A stretch of DNA of 64,000 bases from Hoplostethus atlanticus (GCA_034670405.1 JAXDDX010000034.1:914001-978000); one strand, 5' to 3'; shown: positions 1 to 14,504, numbered from the stretch's first letter. Notes: a model not told the origin generated them from the sequence alone. Program-made: numbers and translations.

Positions 1-6
1 GTTACT

Positions 7-9
<3 letters not shown>

Positions 10-59
<50 letters not shown>
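10..59. repeat. (TG)n microsatellite
   Basis: About 25 uninterrupted TG units at the window edge. Confidence 0.97.
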
Positions 60-61
<2 letters not shown>

Positions 62-706
62 ATGGTGGTAAACTGACATTAACACCAGGTCATCCGGAGG
101 TCTCTCATCTGCTTGACCTCTACAACAGCAGATGTGCTGCTGAAGAGTCGACTGACAGCTCATTAAAAGCACAGGAGAGAGACAGAGCGAGCGAGAGAGG
201 CAGAGTGTGAGAGATGTGGGAGTACTGTGTGATGCGTCTGCCTATATATGCATGTGACTGTGTGTTTTACTAATGGTTAGCTGTGTTTCTCGCTATGATT
301 CCAGCTTGTCTGACAGCTGACAGCCTGACCCCCCTCCACCCCCACACACACACACACACACTGCTCATTATTCCTGCTGTTCTGCAAACTGCCACTGCTC
401 TGTGTGGCTCCTTAATGAGTGTGTGTGTGCACGTTTTAACACCCCCCCCCCCCCCGTTTTCATATCTCCCCATCCATTCCACCTTCCAACCTCTCTCCCC
501 TCTACCTTTATTAACACATGCTGCGCTGCTTGGCTGTCCTAATCTGCAATAATGAAGCACCTCTCTTATCTGGGGTTTCTGCTGTGACGCACGCACACGC
601 ACACACACACACACACGTGTGGATTAGCATTCCAGGCACTCGCTCAGCTGAACTCTGCCCTGTTGTTCCTAACTACCAGTAGTCTGCCTACTGCTGCAGC
701 TAGCAT

Positions 707-873
<167 letters not shown>

Positions 874-1633
874 TCTACCATACGGCTAGATGAGACGCTC
901 TGCTTTGCAACACACACACACACAGCCCTGTGAACGTTAACACTGGCCGATTTGCAGAGCCTCAATATGGCCCCCAGACCATTAGCACACATGACGCTTC
1001 TCCAGCAGACATATTAGTGGAGCAGAATGTGGTTTTTTTTGGGTTGGTGTAGCCTGAGTGCGGTTAAATCCAAAAATAACAAGTGCCAAATTCTACCACA
1101 GACATCAACATGTATATACATGCTCACACAAGCAGACAGTAAATGCAATTCAGTAGTATCAAGGTAATATTTCTACTGTACTCTCTCTCTAACAACAAGA
1201 TAATAATGGTAACCTCTGTATTCCCTTATTTGCTAGAAAATTTCAACCAATGCTTTTATGTAGCACTAGTGAGTATTTCTGCAGTTGTTACCACCATAGT
1301 CCTAAAGAGATGATTTCTGATTGCGGCTAGCTCTTTCAACTTTGCAAAAAACTTGACAACCAGCCAGCTTCTTTTTAGCAGAGGATTGTGGTAAACAAGT
1401 CCTTTTCAGTTCTTGCCAGTTTCAGCTCCTCCCCACAGACAATCTGAATCTGGTCTCTCTATCTATGACCAATCTTTTCTTGTGTAAATTTATATGAAAG
1501 CTAAAGCCAGACACACAGACATACGCAGAGAGACAGACACACTCCCACACACAGAGTGAACGAATCTCAGGTCAAGCGCTCTACTTCTCTCCACTGTCTC
1601 TCCACTCCAGATGACTGCCGTCTCAGCGCATAC

Positions 1634-1637
<4 letters not shown>

Positions 1638-1664
<27 letters not shown>
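1638..1664. repeat. (CA)n microsatellite
   Basis: Short pure CA run, flanked by looser CA-rich sequence from about 1510. Confidence 0.9.
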
Positions 1665-2549
1665 ACTCTATAAATAGGCTCGCTGTCTCCTTACATGCAT
1701 AATAAAACACATACACAACTACTCCTCCATACATATGTACACACAAACACTCTAAAGTGGCGTGTTTTCCATAGAACAAATTGGCCCTTACACTGAAAAA
1801 TTTAGGAGCACAGGAAAGAAATTTAGAAGGGTGGTCTGTGAAAAAAAACACAAAACATATAACCATCCTGACATTGACCGTCAAGCTGCACATATGCAAT
1901 TAATACTTGGGAGAATATGCTACTTAAATGGTAACACTGTAAAGCCCTGCCAAGCACACAGACCACAGGAAAGGACAGCACAACCAGTCTCAACCAGCCT
2001 CACGACAAATCTTATCTAGGGCACTATAAAGAGTGTGCGCCTTGGTCTGACCTTTCAGCCCAGGGCAGCAGGACTCTGTGTGTGTCAACGTGTGCATGTT
2101 ATATTCTATTTACAAGAGAAAAATCCCTTCTGTGCTCTGACACACAATAGCATTGTCAGGCCAATTGTCTCCACATCTGTTGAAGCCCTGGCATCAGTGA
2201 TCATGTATGAAAAGCAAAACAAAAACCCTGGCGAGCACCTCAATCTAGCCCAGGGGCTTGAGGCTGATGGAAGGAGGCAGAAACAAACGAGGGGCAAGGG
2301 GGTACACAAAACCTAACCATGCCACCCCTCCTTCTTCTTCCTCCTTGCGCGGTGCCCCCTGTGAGCCATTCATGTTCCTGGCATTCAGCAGGGGGGGAGG
2401 GAGGGAGGGAGGGAGGAAGGGAGGCTGGTGGACAGCAGAGGAGGACAGAGTAATGCAACCCAGTTTTTTTTTTTCTCTTTCTAGAGGAAGTAAACAACCT
2501 TTATTTGGGTGCCTTTTCATTCTCTCAGACATCGAGGGAGGGAAGGAGG

Positions 2550-2550
<1 letters not shown>

Positions 2551-2586
<36 letters not shown>

Positions 2587-2630
2587 ACACACAGACACAC
2601 ACACAGACACACACACAGACACACACACAG

Positions 2631-2660
<30 letters not shown>
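2551..2660. repeat. CA array with internal 12-bp higher-order repeat
   Basis: Pure CA at both ends encloses about five copies of AGACACACACAC, a 12-bp unit created by one substitution that then expanded. Confidence 0.95.
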
Positions 2661-2662
<2 letters not shown>

Positions 2663-3510
2663 AGACAGTCAGTCACGCCCTGTCTGTTTCTCAACCACAT
2701 CCTGTTCTGTTGAAGCCGTCAAGAGTGTCAAAGATCAGGCTACAGGCAGACACTCTTTGGCCCTGGCTATGCGATGAAGAGACTAGACAATTTCTGTGGT
2801 ATTGAAGCCTCGGTGCCTCGGTGTGCGCTAGAAAAGAAATTCTGTATTTTGTCTTTTCATTAAACTCATATAATGTCACTCTCTTATACTCCTACATCCT
2901 TCATAAAGGGTGATGATAATGTTTTGGGTTATGCAGATGGGCAATACCCCAGGCACAGGTAACAGGCAACACTGTGAGCCAGCAACAACATGTTCTGTGT
3001 GATTAACACAACAATGCTGAGGCAACTCCTTGGGTGCTGTTGCCCGTCGGAGTTCCCCAGAAAATTGCGGTGAAGTATGGTGAAGCTAAAAACAAGATCT
3101 AATATACAAACTTTATTTGTGTTGGGGATGTGGGTTTGTTTGTCCTTTCCATCTGTCAATGGACTGCAAATGATTTCTTTTTGTAAACAAGCTGAGTTGT
3201 GATGAGAGGATTGGTTGTTGTTTCAACTTTGTCTCTATATGAAAGTTGGTCATGAGTCAAGAGCATATTTGCCATAAAGAGGGCATGTTGCTTTGACAAT
3301 TCAACTCAAGGACCAACAACCACCATTGCTTATTCTTCTCAGTCTTAGTGCTTAAAGGAGGAAAAAAAAGGTTCTTCTTGTGGTAATAAAACAGAAAGAC
3401 AGAAATGAGGACAGGTTTGACAGGTGGAGAGCCAGACGACAGGGGCAAACTGAAACCAGACAGCAGAGACAGACGAGGAGACAGACAACATGTGACTGTC
3501 TGTTTGCTCC

Positions 3511-3513
<3 letters not shown>

Positions 3514-3544
<31 letters not shown>

Positions 3545-3614
3545 CCTCCCTCTTTCCAAACAGAGAAAGAACAGACAAGCACACTGATAAGCATCAGCCA
3601 GAAGAGCCATGCCA

Positions 3615-3665
<51 letters not shown>
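3514..3665. repeat. Two (CA)n microsatellites
   Basis: CA runs at about 3514-3542 and 3617-3665 separated by 74 bases of unique sequence. Confidence 0.95.
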
Positions 3666-3670
<5 letters not shown>

Positions 3671-4277
3671 AGGACAGGTTCATTCCCGACTAGCTTTGTC
3701 TTAAGGCCTCAGGCACATTTTTGTGCCACACTGTCTAGACAGCACACGCGCACGCGCGCACACACACACCTCCCTGCAAACGTGTTGAGTGCCTCCCTCC
3801 ATAACTACAGCTCTAGTCAGCCATTTTACAATCCACACAACTAGACCAGAGCCATGATAGCCGCAGCCAATGCGACCCAGTAGAGCAACAGTTAGTGGGA
3901 GTCTACAGGGGAAAATGTAGTGCCTTAAACCTAGATATAAAACCCAACAGCTTGGAATCTCCTCCCAGTGAGTGATCCGCCATCTCCCTAGCATTACAAC
4001 AATCACAAGTTTAATTTGTAAACCAACCTACAATATTTCTCCCTCTCCCTCCCTGGTGGCAGCTCACAGTCTATACTCACAGCAGTACATGAGGAGGGTT
4101 GTAATAATGTCACCTCATGAATGGACAAATTGTCACCACACAGAGCACTGCAGCAGCATGTGTGCCGATCAGTAATGTAGGTGAGTGTGCGTGCTCTACT
4201 TTCCTTCCCCTGCGCCCCCAGGAGCGTTAATTACCAAAGCTGTCAAGGCTCACCTATGTGAGTCATAACCAGGCCGC

Positions 4278-4412
<135 letters not shown>

Positions 4413-4769
4413 AGACATTCCATCAAACAACAGATCACACCACGGTTGGGAGGACGAAGTGATGACATGCTTTACTGTGAGCAAATTATCGTGTACAAAT
4501 ACGCACATACACACAAACAAAACACATTCAAAGCATGCATGGCTCCCAGGAGGATACATCGACTGAGAGTGAGACTGGTGGGCCCTTGTCTTGTCTGTGG
4601 CTGACTGTGCTCATCCAATTGAGCTTAATCTGGGCCAGTGTGTGTGTGTGTGTGCTTTACCACTCCTGAAAAAAACCCAGCTCAAGAAAGGCTTGCTGCC
4701 ATGGGATAAAAGGCAGGATTCTGTCTGATTCTTATGGTGGTGGGTTACTAGTTCAAATCCCTAATCAGG

Positions 4770-4796
4770 GACACACACACACACACACACACACAA
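4770..4796. repeat. (CA)n microsatellite
   Basis: Pure CA run directly after a short tRNA-box-B-like sequence (see rejected items). Confidence 0.9.
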
Positions 4797-7231
4797 CTAC
4801 CACCAAAAACAAATGGGAGAATACGTGGCTGCCTGCTTTTCTGTATAGGAGGACACAGGCCCTGGTAGCTTGGAGACAGAGGGGAGTGAGAGAGAGGCAG
4901 AGAGGACGAGCGTTGCTAAGCAGACTGAAAGCCGAGAGAGACTGTCAGTGAGCCAGCAATGCACTGCTATCACCACAGAGAGAGAGAGCGAGCGAGAGAG
5001 AGAGATCTGATCCTCTGTCCTTGCACAAAATTATACAGCATCTACAAAAACGCTTCACAATCAATGCTGAGGTTTGCTGCTCACATCCATCCAGTCGCTA
5101 AATGTACCTCATAATCTCCGGTAATCCTCAATTATAATTTGTTCTTATTGTTCTCGTTTTAAAACGTGGCTACTTAAGCAAACGGAGTGCAGGTCTGCCT
5201 GATTCAAATTAGCCCGGTCAGTGAAGGCTTTAATTTTTTAACCTTGTATTTTTAAATTCTTGCTCCATCTCTTTTTTAACAAACTTAAAGAAGGGTGCAC
5301 TTCAAATTGTGTCTGTTTAAATAATGGGTATTCATTTCTTAATTCAAGAGTTGGAGCTGCCCCTAACCCAAAACCTTTCCCTGTTGGCTCCCATATCCGA
5401 CCATCTATTGACTGGTGGTTTGTTTACTTCTTCCTCAACATCGGAGGCTCCTTTGCTATAATGTTGGAATACTGCAGCAAATGTCAATGCTTGGCCGGTT
5501 GTAGCTGTCTGCAATGAGGCCAGAGGGGGGAGCGTTGGATGGAGAGAGAGAGAGGGGGGTAGGGGGGGAGAAGACTCCCATCCACAATACAGTCACAGCT
5601 CTAGAAAGACAGAGCTCCACCTGGCCAAAACACCCCGCTGGGTAATGTCTCTTTCTCACACACACACTTAAATCCAAATAGGCCCTAGGTTCCCTGTCTG
5701 TTCTGCAGGGAGCTCCAGTCTCATCCATATTACATGGAGAAGCCTGTTAGAAGCTGCATGGGCAGCTTGGCTTTGCCGTCCGGGCCCCTCGGGCTTGCCT
5801 GTCTCTCTCTCACACACATACAGTCACACTCACAGCTCCTGTAATGGAAACCCATCAACTACCATGACTGCCTGTCTCTGTCACAAGCTGTGGTTTTCAA
5901 AACCATTCCTCTCCAGGACATTTCTTTCCATTTTCACAAAATTAAAAAAAAAAAAATCATTAATTATAACTATATTCAGGGCAGGAAACTAACTAACTTT
6001 CCTTCCAATGGTCACAGGGGCTGATAGATTACAAAATCCACAAGCTACTATCACTATTTATTCGGCAAAATATGGATTTTCAAAAAGAAAGAAACCTCAG
6101 ACGAAGACTGGTTACCTGCCAAAACGGCTGGAATAGACAGAAACCTACCAGCATTAGGCTGGAGTTCATATCCCACCCTTCCTGTATTGACATTAACACT
6201 CCTAAGCCTATGAATAGTCAACTAATAGCAAACACTTGAACACCAGACGTCCTTAATTGAAGCAGTCACTGTCTGAGGCATGCTTCACCACACTTTGGAA
6301 GGTTGTGGAGTTTTGAAAAAGCCATTATCGTTGAATCAGAGCTCACACCTGGGCGTAGATCAAAGAGTGTGTGAGACCAGGACAGTGATAAATCTTCGCT
6401 CTGGCTCCACCGTGACATTGATGAAAGGAGAGCAGACCACAGCACCAACAGAGCTCTGTGACTCACACTGCAGGACAGGGTTGGCGTGGCGATGGGAGGA
6501 AGTGGCTGGTGGTGCGTGTGCATGTGTGTGATGACATCTCTCAGAGATGACACCCGTGTGCGCGCGCACACACACACACACACACACAGGTCATGTCACA
6601 GTCTGGCCTCTTATCACCCACTTCTTGCAACATTCAGGATGACACAAGGACAGAACATGTAACTTTTCCATCCACCGGCTGACTGGTGGATTCCAAATTT
6701 CCAAACGGTCCCCTTCACTCTTACCAGACACAATGTTTTTCAGAATAGAAAGAGGCTGGTTGGCCATCTCCCAAATGGCTGACAGGAAAGACAACCTTGC
6801 CAGCCACAGCCAAAATTGACCATCATTTGGCTAGTGGTTAGTGTTAATCTCCAACTGTGAGTCAGAGTCTACATCTGGCCTGGTCTGGGATCAGGATGCG
6901 TTTCAGCCAGCTCATTTTCACATTGATGACACAGAAATGTCTGGCATGACAAGTGCACTGCAGGAATTGGCTCAAATGTAGTAAGAGTGTAAACTGCAAT
7001 GCAGCGCTTTAGTCTTCAAAGAAAAACTCAAGGCCAATCAGGCTCTGTGCAAGCCAAGTAGTCCCAGCAGCAAGCCTGTTTAATTGCGAGCCAAAGTGAA
7101 GCCAGAGAGAAAGCATGCAAAGAATGAGAAAAAGTGCCACCTACTCAAAGAGTTACACACACAAACACACACCTTTCCACTGCCTGGGGACAGTTGAGGA
7201 CCGGACTAGTAGCTTGCATGCAGCATCGTCA

Positions 7232-7281
7232 AAGTCCACGTCAAAGTCCACATGGTCAAAGTCCACAAAGTCCACTGGTTT
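7232..7281. repeat. Short tandem repeat of TCAAAGTCCAC
   Basis: Four spaced copies of CAAAGTCCAC, in units of about 9-15 bp with variable linkers. Confidence 0.85.
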
Positions 7282-7548
7282 CAACACACACAATCCTTTA
7301 TTATGCTTCCATAGCTGTGGTATGCTCATATAAAAACATTATACATGAACATTAAATATTTTATGAACGCTAGGAAGTAATTCATTGTATCCGGAGGTCA
7401 TTGACCTACAGGATTGTCTGCTACTTAGCTTATATAGCGGAAAGATGCATTGGGGATACTGAGGAGACAGGGGGGAAACAGCCTTCTATTTACAGGGTCT
7501 AGATGAGCTGGTTTGAAACCCCATGGGACTCCTAAGAAGCGAAGAGGG

Positions 7549-7549
<1 letters not shown>

Positions 7550-7643
<94 letters not shown>
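7550..7643. repeat. (TG)n microsatellite, about 47 units
   Basis: Uninterrupted TG array; CA in the skil sense direction, opposite to most other arrays of this intron. Confidence 0.98.
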
Positions 7644-7644
<1 letters not shown>

Positions 7645-8079
7645 CTTTATGTTCTCCAAGAAAGACCAGGGAGACAGACGATTCCCATGAGTGGCATCAC
7701 CGCGGGTGGGAATAGCGGCGAGATAAACACATCAACATGCGGTGAGGGAGAGACTGAAAGAGATGGAAGACCGGGCAGATTGTGACATGTCACTTGTTTC
7801 AACCGTCATTACTATAGTCTGTTTCCCAGCTCCTGGCTTTACAGCGCAGCCCTAAACAACATCAGTCAAGCCCCTGGTGTGATAAGGATTTACAGGGTAG
7901 AGAGGCTGGAAGGGGAAGAAATTGTTTGAGGGTGTTTGATGTTAGTAGAGCAAAGATGAGGCTGCAACATAAACGACTTTAGGCGCAGGTAATCACCTAG
8001 CCTGGCTAGCCTGTTTTTCCTCATAGTGATCTGCTGTGCTGTCTGCTTTTATCTGGCACGTAGGCTAAAGGTTAAAACT

Positions 8080-8360
8080 AGCATGGGTCGCGGCGGTGTT
8101 TAACCTAGCTACCACTGCTCCGTGCCATTAAGCACACGGGCCATTTGACAAAAGAGCGTGGATACCTAATCAAAACAGCATTGGCAGAATCACTTTCATA
8201 TGGAAATGACGAGCCATTACTGAACACGCAAATAAATTAGCAAAGTGGAGGGATGGGGATTCCTTTAATCGTACAGCCCGACTATTTTCCCCTGATTTCC
8301 CTGTGTTTGCATCATGCATAATTGATCAGTACAGCGGCTGGGCTTAATGTGTTGTGGATG
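8080..8360. promoter_or_regulatory. Candidate conserved non-coding element
   Basis: Repeat-free patch of balanced composition inside the skil intron, with homeodomain/POU-like words (CAAATAAATTAG, TTTGCATCATGCATAATTGATC split over 8306-8330). It differs from the surrounding simple repeats. This is pattern impression only; conservation was not tested. Confidence 0.2.
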
Positions 8361-11313
8361 TGCCGGGTGGCAGCCCAGCGGGACTCGTGACATGCCTTTG
8401 ATATCCTCTGTTCATCTGTCTGTCTGGGAGACAGGGGATGTGGGAGAAAATATGAGACAGGGAGTCTAAGTGCCTATATGGTGTGTGTGTGTGTGTGTGT
8501 CTGCTGTGTACATGCTGCTCCTATGGAAAGCGCTGTCTCTGGGTCTCTCCATTTATATATCCATTAATCACCGTTCCCACCGGGAAGGCGGCACAGAAGA
8601 GCCTTTCAAATGCAAACCCGTTCCCTCTGCTTGCACACAGACATACACTCAGGCTGGCAGTCTCCCACAGCCCTTTTACAGTATACCTCCCTCGCCTCAG
8701 ACTCCCCACCCCCAAGACACAAACAAAACACACCCCTCCTTCTCTGACCGTTTCCCAGAGACGAGATACTGGACAATTAATCTTCTCATCAACACATCGA
8801 TTAATTAATACCGTGTCTCATCATTATTCTGGTCTCATGCCAAAACAACCCAGGCTAGCTAGTCGGCAGCGTTACGATCCAAGCAGCTCTCTCTTTTTCC
8901 AGTCTTGTTTGAAATCGTAGCCCATTATGTTCCCCTCCCTTTCACTCACTCACCCTCTCATTTTCCGTAGAAGCAACAAACTGGTCTGAAGCCCTGAGGG
9001 GGCGAGCCAGAGCACTGCAAACATGCACACAGACTGTCAGTCTGGGGCCCTTTTAAAGCCTGGAGGAGATCTGGCTGCAAGGGCCTTAGCCAGTTTGTTT
9101 AGTCTATGTGTCTGCTGGCAGACGTGGCAGAGGCTCCTCTGTATCTGGGCTGGCCTATCTCTGCTGCCTGCTGCTGTGGCTAGCTCACATCAGTCCCACG
9201 GCCATGTATTATCTTCACTGTTGGCAAGGTGGGAAAAGAGTCCACGCCTGGGAAACGATCACAAATAACAAGCTATACCCGGGGTGGGAAATTACAAGTC
9301 ACCAGCCAACCAATGGTAAATTGTAGCTGGCCTGTGGATGTAAAAGTTTGTTTCTCGCCCTGGCTGCAGTGCACAGCTTAGTGTGAGCTAACTAATCCAG
9401 GTGGTGAATTGAACTGAGGCTGAGTATGATGCCAATGGTCATTCTCAAATGTTTGCTTGGAGATCAAAAACTTCCTAGATTCCTAGCCATTTTACAAAAG
9501 GACTGAGAAGTAATGAACACTTGGGCACTCCTCCACTGTGCTGTAGAGCTGGTGTGGAGTTGTGATACTGGCGCTGACCTGATGCAGACATACCAGAGGC
9601 CCCTCGGCTCAGCCCCTCCCACTCCGCGGGGCCCCATTTAGCCCTTTACAACAGGCAGCAAACACTGAGGCACAGCCTGTTGTGCACAGAGAAGTCTCCC
9701 ACACCAAACGACATATAGGACATTATAGACTGTAGGTTATTCTGGACCAGCGTTAAGTGGTTTGTGTTGTGCTGTTTGTGTTTTAGTGTTTTAATGTTTT
9801 TTGAAAAACACTCAAAACATACATATGTGTATGGGTGGGGATAAACAAGTGAATGTCTGGGGGGAATGCGAGCCAGCCAGCACATGATTGGCTGAGCAAG
9901 AGGACTGTTCAGGCTTGATGTTTGGTTCAGCTCAGGTCTTGGGAGGTTAATTTTTCACCAGGGAGAGAACAGTTGAGGCCTAAGCCTCTCATATCGCATT
10001 GCTTACTTTGAGGAAGCGAGAGGAAGGAAAAAGTGGGAAGGAAGGGGAGGCTGTGACAACTGTCCTAAGCTGAACCACCCCTCCTCGTCCTCTCCCTTCC
10101 CTCAGTTTGGGCTCATGTGCTTCCCCCAGTAGTGATTTACTGACCACAGTTGCATTGTTTCTGTCTGTGTCTGACGCTAGTTCTGTCTGGCAGCCTGTCT
10201 GAGTTACAGCGGTTAACGCAGGTGATACCAGACGCAGAGGTGCGGTTAGCTTGGTAGACTTGTGCACGTCTGAGCATAGACGGGAACTTATGCAATGCTG
10301 TCCTCAGCTGGCTGTGGCCCCTGTGACTGATTCTCCTCTTTTCACTCTTCTTCTAATTCCACCTGCCTCCCTCCCTCTCCATCTACTCACCCCTCTTCAG
10401 TGTCACCCAGCGACTTGTCACATCCATCAAGGTTGTAGATCCGATCAATACTCACTGGCTCTCCCCTCATCCGCCTCGCAGACGCACACAAGTGGTCTTC
10501 TTGCTTATGTAACGATCAACTTATCGGGTCATTTGGCTGCTTATTTTGTTACTGTCTGCTAATTGGGGCCTGGGGGTATTGACTGTTTAAAGATACATCT
10601 GGGCATAGGTAGAGCTGTCTCGGCTCTGAGGAGGAAGAAGAAAGCGGATGATGTCAACTGAAGGCCGATATGGTAAAGAGCAGACTATAGGGCACAAGTC
10701 AGGATGTGTAGGGACATGACCCAGACAGAGGGGGAAGGACCGACGGAGGCAGACGGGTGATAGATATCAAGATAAAGGGAGAGGACGGAGGAAGAGGGAG
10801 CGATAGCAAAAGCAGTGCGGTGAGCGATGAGCAGGCCAGCCAAAATCCAATTAGATACAGACTAGGAGAATGACTGGCAGGCAGACACACAGACAGAACA
10901 GACAGCCAAGGAGACAGCCAGAGAGTGCAGCTGCACTGGTCTGCGGTAATGAAGTCACTGGTTTCCAAATAGCAAATAGAGGAAACCAGAGAGAGGCAGC
11001 TGTCTGCCGTCTGTACCGCAGCCACTGTCTCAGCCTGGCCAGGGAGACAGACAGAGGAAGGCTGTTCTCTCTGTCTGACATGCCTGACTCTGGGCCAACA
11101 CAACGGTGCAAAGAGGGCTGAGGCAAATAGGCAACACACAGGCAACTATGCTCACTATGTTTCTCTGCCGTGGTTAAGTTAATAACCACCACAGGTTTGG
11201 GAAATATAGCCAAAATATCATATCACAATATTTTTTCTTATTTTTGGCAGCGTCATGGTATTTGTTTTTCCAACACAAATACTACAAACTCTGAAGTTAA
11301 TGACCAAACCAAT

Positions 11314-11355
11314 GAGCTCATACAGGTTTATCCTCTAATAAACCTGTATGAGCTC
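11314..11355. repeat. Perfect 18-bp hairpin, 6-nt loop
   Basis: GAGCTCATACAGGTTTAT and its exact reverse complement are separated by CCTCTA. No flanking element ends or target-site duplication are obvious. Confidence 0.95.
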
Positions 11356-14300
11356 TGTTAATTATATTTAATACTGTAAAAACACACCTTTGTGTAGCTG
11401 TATGACAATATCTTAGAATACAGCAACTTAAAATACAGTTTTAGGCCTAAGCTAGAGTCTTAGAGTCAGTAGATAACTATCTACTGGGGAGTTGGTCATT
11501 GAGAGGTTTTGTAATACACAGTTTCATTACAGCTTGTGTCTGATGACGCACCATGTAAACATGTAGCCCAAACAGACAAAATGTCCCTCCAGCTAGACAG
11601 ATATTTCACAAGGGGGGCCAGATCATCAAATAGGAATTTTTGTTTCTTCCAGTCTAGTCAGAGAAATAGAGAACCAAAAAAAAGTCTCCCAACAAAAATG
11701 ATGATACACTATCTAGTCTCAGAGGAAAGTACAAGTGTTCGTCAACCCCTGAAGGCCAAATGAACGCATTGTTTATTGGACAGCAACTCTTGAGATAAGA
11801 CTTTGGCTGTTGCTGTCTGTTGGTGGCCTTTGTCTAGCAAACTATTTACACAGTGGGGATCGGCAGGCTAGGTAGTGGTGCCTGGGGGCATAAAGGGCCA
11901 TTTATAGAGAGCAAGTCCTGGAGTTTTTAACTGCACCTTCTCAAACCAAACACTCTCAACAGGATATGGGACTAGTAGCCGTGGAAGAAGGAGGGAAAGA
12001 AATTTCCAGAAAGCTCCCTTGTTTGAGTCTCTTCTCTTCCAGTGGCCTCAAAGCTCTCTGGAAAAACCTTGAACTGCTTGTAAATGTGCACATTGACGCT
12101 GTGTGTAAATAAGGGCCGTTGGGGAGAGGGTCTGGAGTCGGGGTTAAACCAACACACCAGGCCATCTCTCTGAAGGTATGTGGGGCTACAGGCTGCCTGG
12201 CTGGCCTTTCACTAACATCCACTGGGATGTGGAAACTATGACTCACACAGCCAGTGCAGTGGAGGCGGCTTGACGCTGGGAGTCTGGAGGATGTTCAGGG
12301 TGAGAGACATGTCCGTCTGCCTCACTTCCTGCTCACTCACACACACACACATACTTCCATTACACACGCACGCACGTACACACACGTACACACACACACA
12401 CACAGCAGTTAGACTTGGAAGGGAACCCCAGTGTCCAGAGTGGAAGGGGCCAGCACTGGGTCACCTCATTCTCTGGCCACTGACCTTTCACACACCCATC
12501 CATCCGCTCGGGAGAGAGGGGGGGGGGGGGGTCCTCTTCCAGTCCCAAACTCACCTGCTTCCTGCAGCCTCAAAGTGCCTTTCCAGGAATTTGTCCATTC
12601 GTGATTGTGTGTGTATGTGTCTGTCTGTCTGTCTACGCAGACATAGTGGTTGCATATTTCACTTCGAGAATTTTTATGACAACACTGTTGCCGATCAAGC
12701 CTTCCCCCTGAATAACAGAACAAGGTAAAACCAGCTACTATGGCCCAACACTGGATGACCAAATAAAAGAAAAGAAAAAAAACAGCCTTCTTCTTCCCTC
12801 TTACCAGGAAGAAGACAGCACCTGAAACGGTGGTGAGACAGAGGCTCCAGGGAGCCTGGTGAAGTGTGAGACACACAGAGACAAAGATGTGTCATACTAG
12901 CCTCGAGTTAGCAGCTCATTACGTACAGGGAGTGTGGCAATGTCGTGCACACACACAGCAAGGAGTGTAGGACTCATCATCCACCTTGAGCATGCGTGTG
13001 TGTGTGTGCGTGCGTGCTTGCCCGTCTAAATCTGTGTGTGTAGTTGCAAAGCAAAGAATGTCTAAATATCCTAAGACATGTACCTTGAGCCAAGGCGGAG
13101 GAGGAGAAAGATTGGGGGGGCAGGAATGCGGTCAGGACGCTAGACGAGACAGCAGACGGTATTTCCGGCACACTCACACCAAGTTAAACACACAGGGAGC
13201 GAGAGAGGGGACTTCTCCCTCACTCACATACACAAACAGTACAGAATGTGTGTGCTGGATAGCGGTGATGCACACTCTCACACTTGCACACACTATAAAT
13301 ACACACTCCAGTGACTGTCTGCTCCCCAGTCTCTCACTTAACCCACTGCCTGCTGCACTACTGTCACAACTAAATCCAGTGTTGTGGTCAAGTTCCTTTC
13401 GGTTCAAAATGTGATGTAGAACTGCTGTTAATTGGTTAATGACAGAGCATTTGTTCAATTATTTCATTCAAGAAGTTACATTTTTTTGATTTTGACAAAA
13501 CCCAAAGGCATTGGTTGATTTGAAGTGAGACCAACCCTGCTGTAAATACTAGCAAAAGCATGGCTGTTCCAATGTCTTCTACTGTAGCTGGTCACGAACA
13601 AACCACACCAAACAAAACCACAACACAAACCTTACTGACAAAACGATACAAAAAAGAAGGTCCACTGTGATCAGGGGGAGGTCATGAGACATAAGCCAGT
13701 CAATGGCAAGGAAACAATCTAGAGCTTTTCCCCCCCCCCCGCTGAATGCTGACTTTTCAATAGGCTTGTTGCCCTTGTGGCTTTGGTACCATACGGACAC
13801 AAATTCTGCCTGGCAAAAATAAAAAGAACTGGCAAAACAGTCCTCTTTGGAACACTCTGCAGTATTCTGGCCTTCAGTGGTAACTACTGGTGATGCAATG
13901 AAGCCATGGCCCCTGTCAGGACAGCTGCTTTGCCTAGGGGTAAAAAGGACCAGCAGGTTCAATATCTGCTACTAACAGAAGACTGAGGTCCAGCTGTCAG
14001 TTAGTGACTGGGCGGTGGCTGGTACTACATCTACAGTCCACACCAACATTGCCAAAATGCTATTGAGCAAGGCAATGAATCCTAATGTGCAAAAAGACAA
14101 ATTCCAGTTATCTTGCAAATTGGAAAAAAATATCTTAATCTTAGGTAATAAGGTCTAAGAAATGGGGGTCAATCAAAACTTGTATTCCCACTACAGGGAT
14201 GAAAGAGGCTTCTCCTTCACTCCTATTTTGGTCTTTTGTTCAATGACATACCAAGTGACCTCCAGGTGACTGAGGGGACAAATGATGCACTTCCCCTTTG

Positions 14301-14451
14301 GCTCTGGGCAGCTGATCTAACCTCATCCAAGCTAGAGCTAGCCAGGCATATGTCACCACCTGTCCCAGGCCTCACTCACATACACTAGGTCAGCGCTGGT
14401 TTAAGAAAACACCAGCAGTGCGATAGTCTGTCCACAGCTGCAGGACACACA

Positions 14452-14504
14452 TAAAATGGGACCAGACCATTACTGTAATTCTGTAATGGTCTGGTCCCAT
14501 TTTA
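14452..14504. repeat. Perfect 22-bp hairpin, 9-nt loop
   Basis: The arm TAAAATGGGACCAGACCATT plus AC is followed by a 9-nt loop (TGTAATTCT) and an exact inverted copy. It lies about 180 bases downstream of the skil coding-exon donor, within the intron. Confidence 0.95.

Noticed and set aside
4740-4772. tRNA B-box-like GTTCAAATCC
   Set aside because: No A box at the right distance and no cloverleaf. At most a SINE scrap next to a CA array.
10699-11145. 148-codon minus-strand frame with Leu/Ser-rich sequence
   Set aside because: Low-complexity, no homology recognised, no splice context and no fit to SnoN; chance frame.
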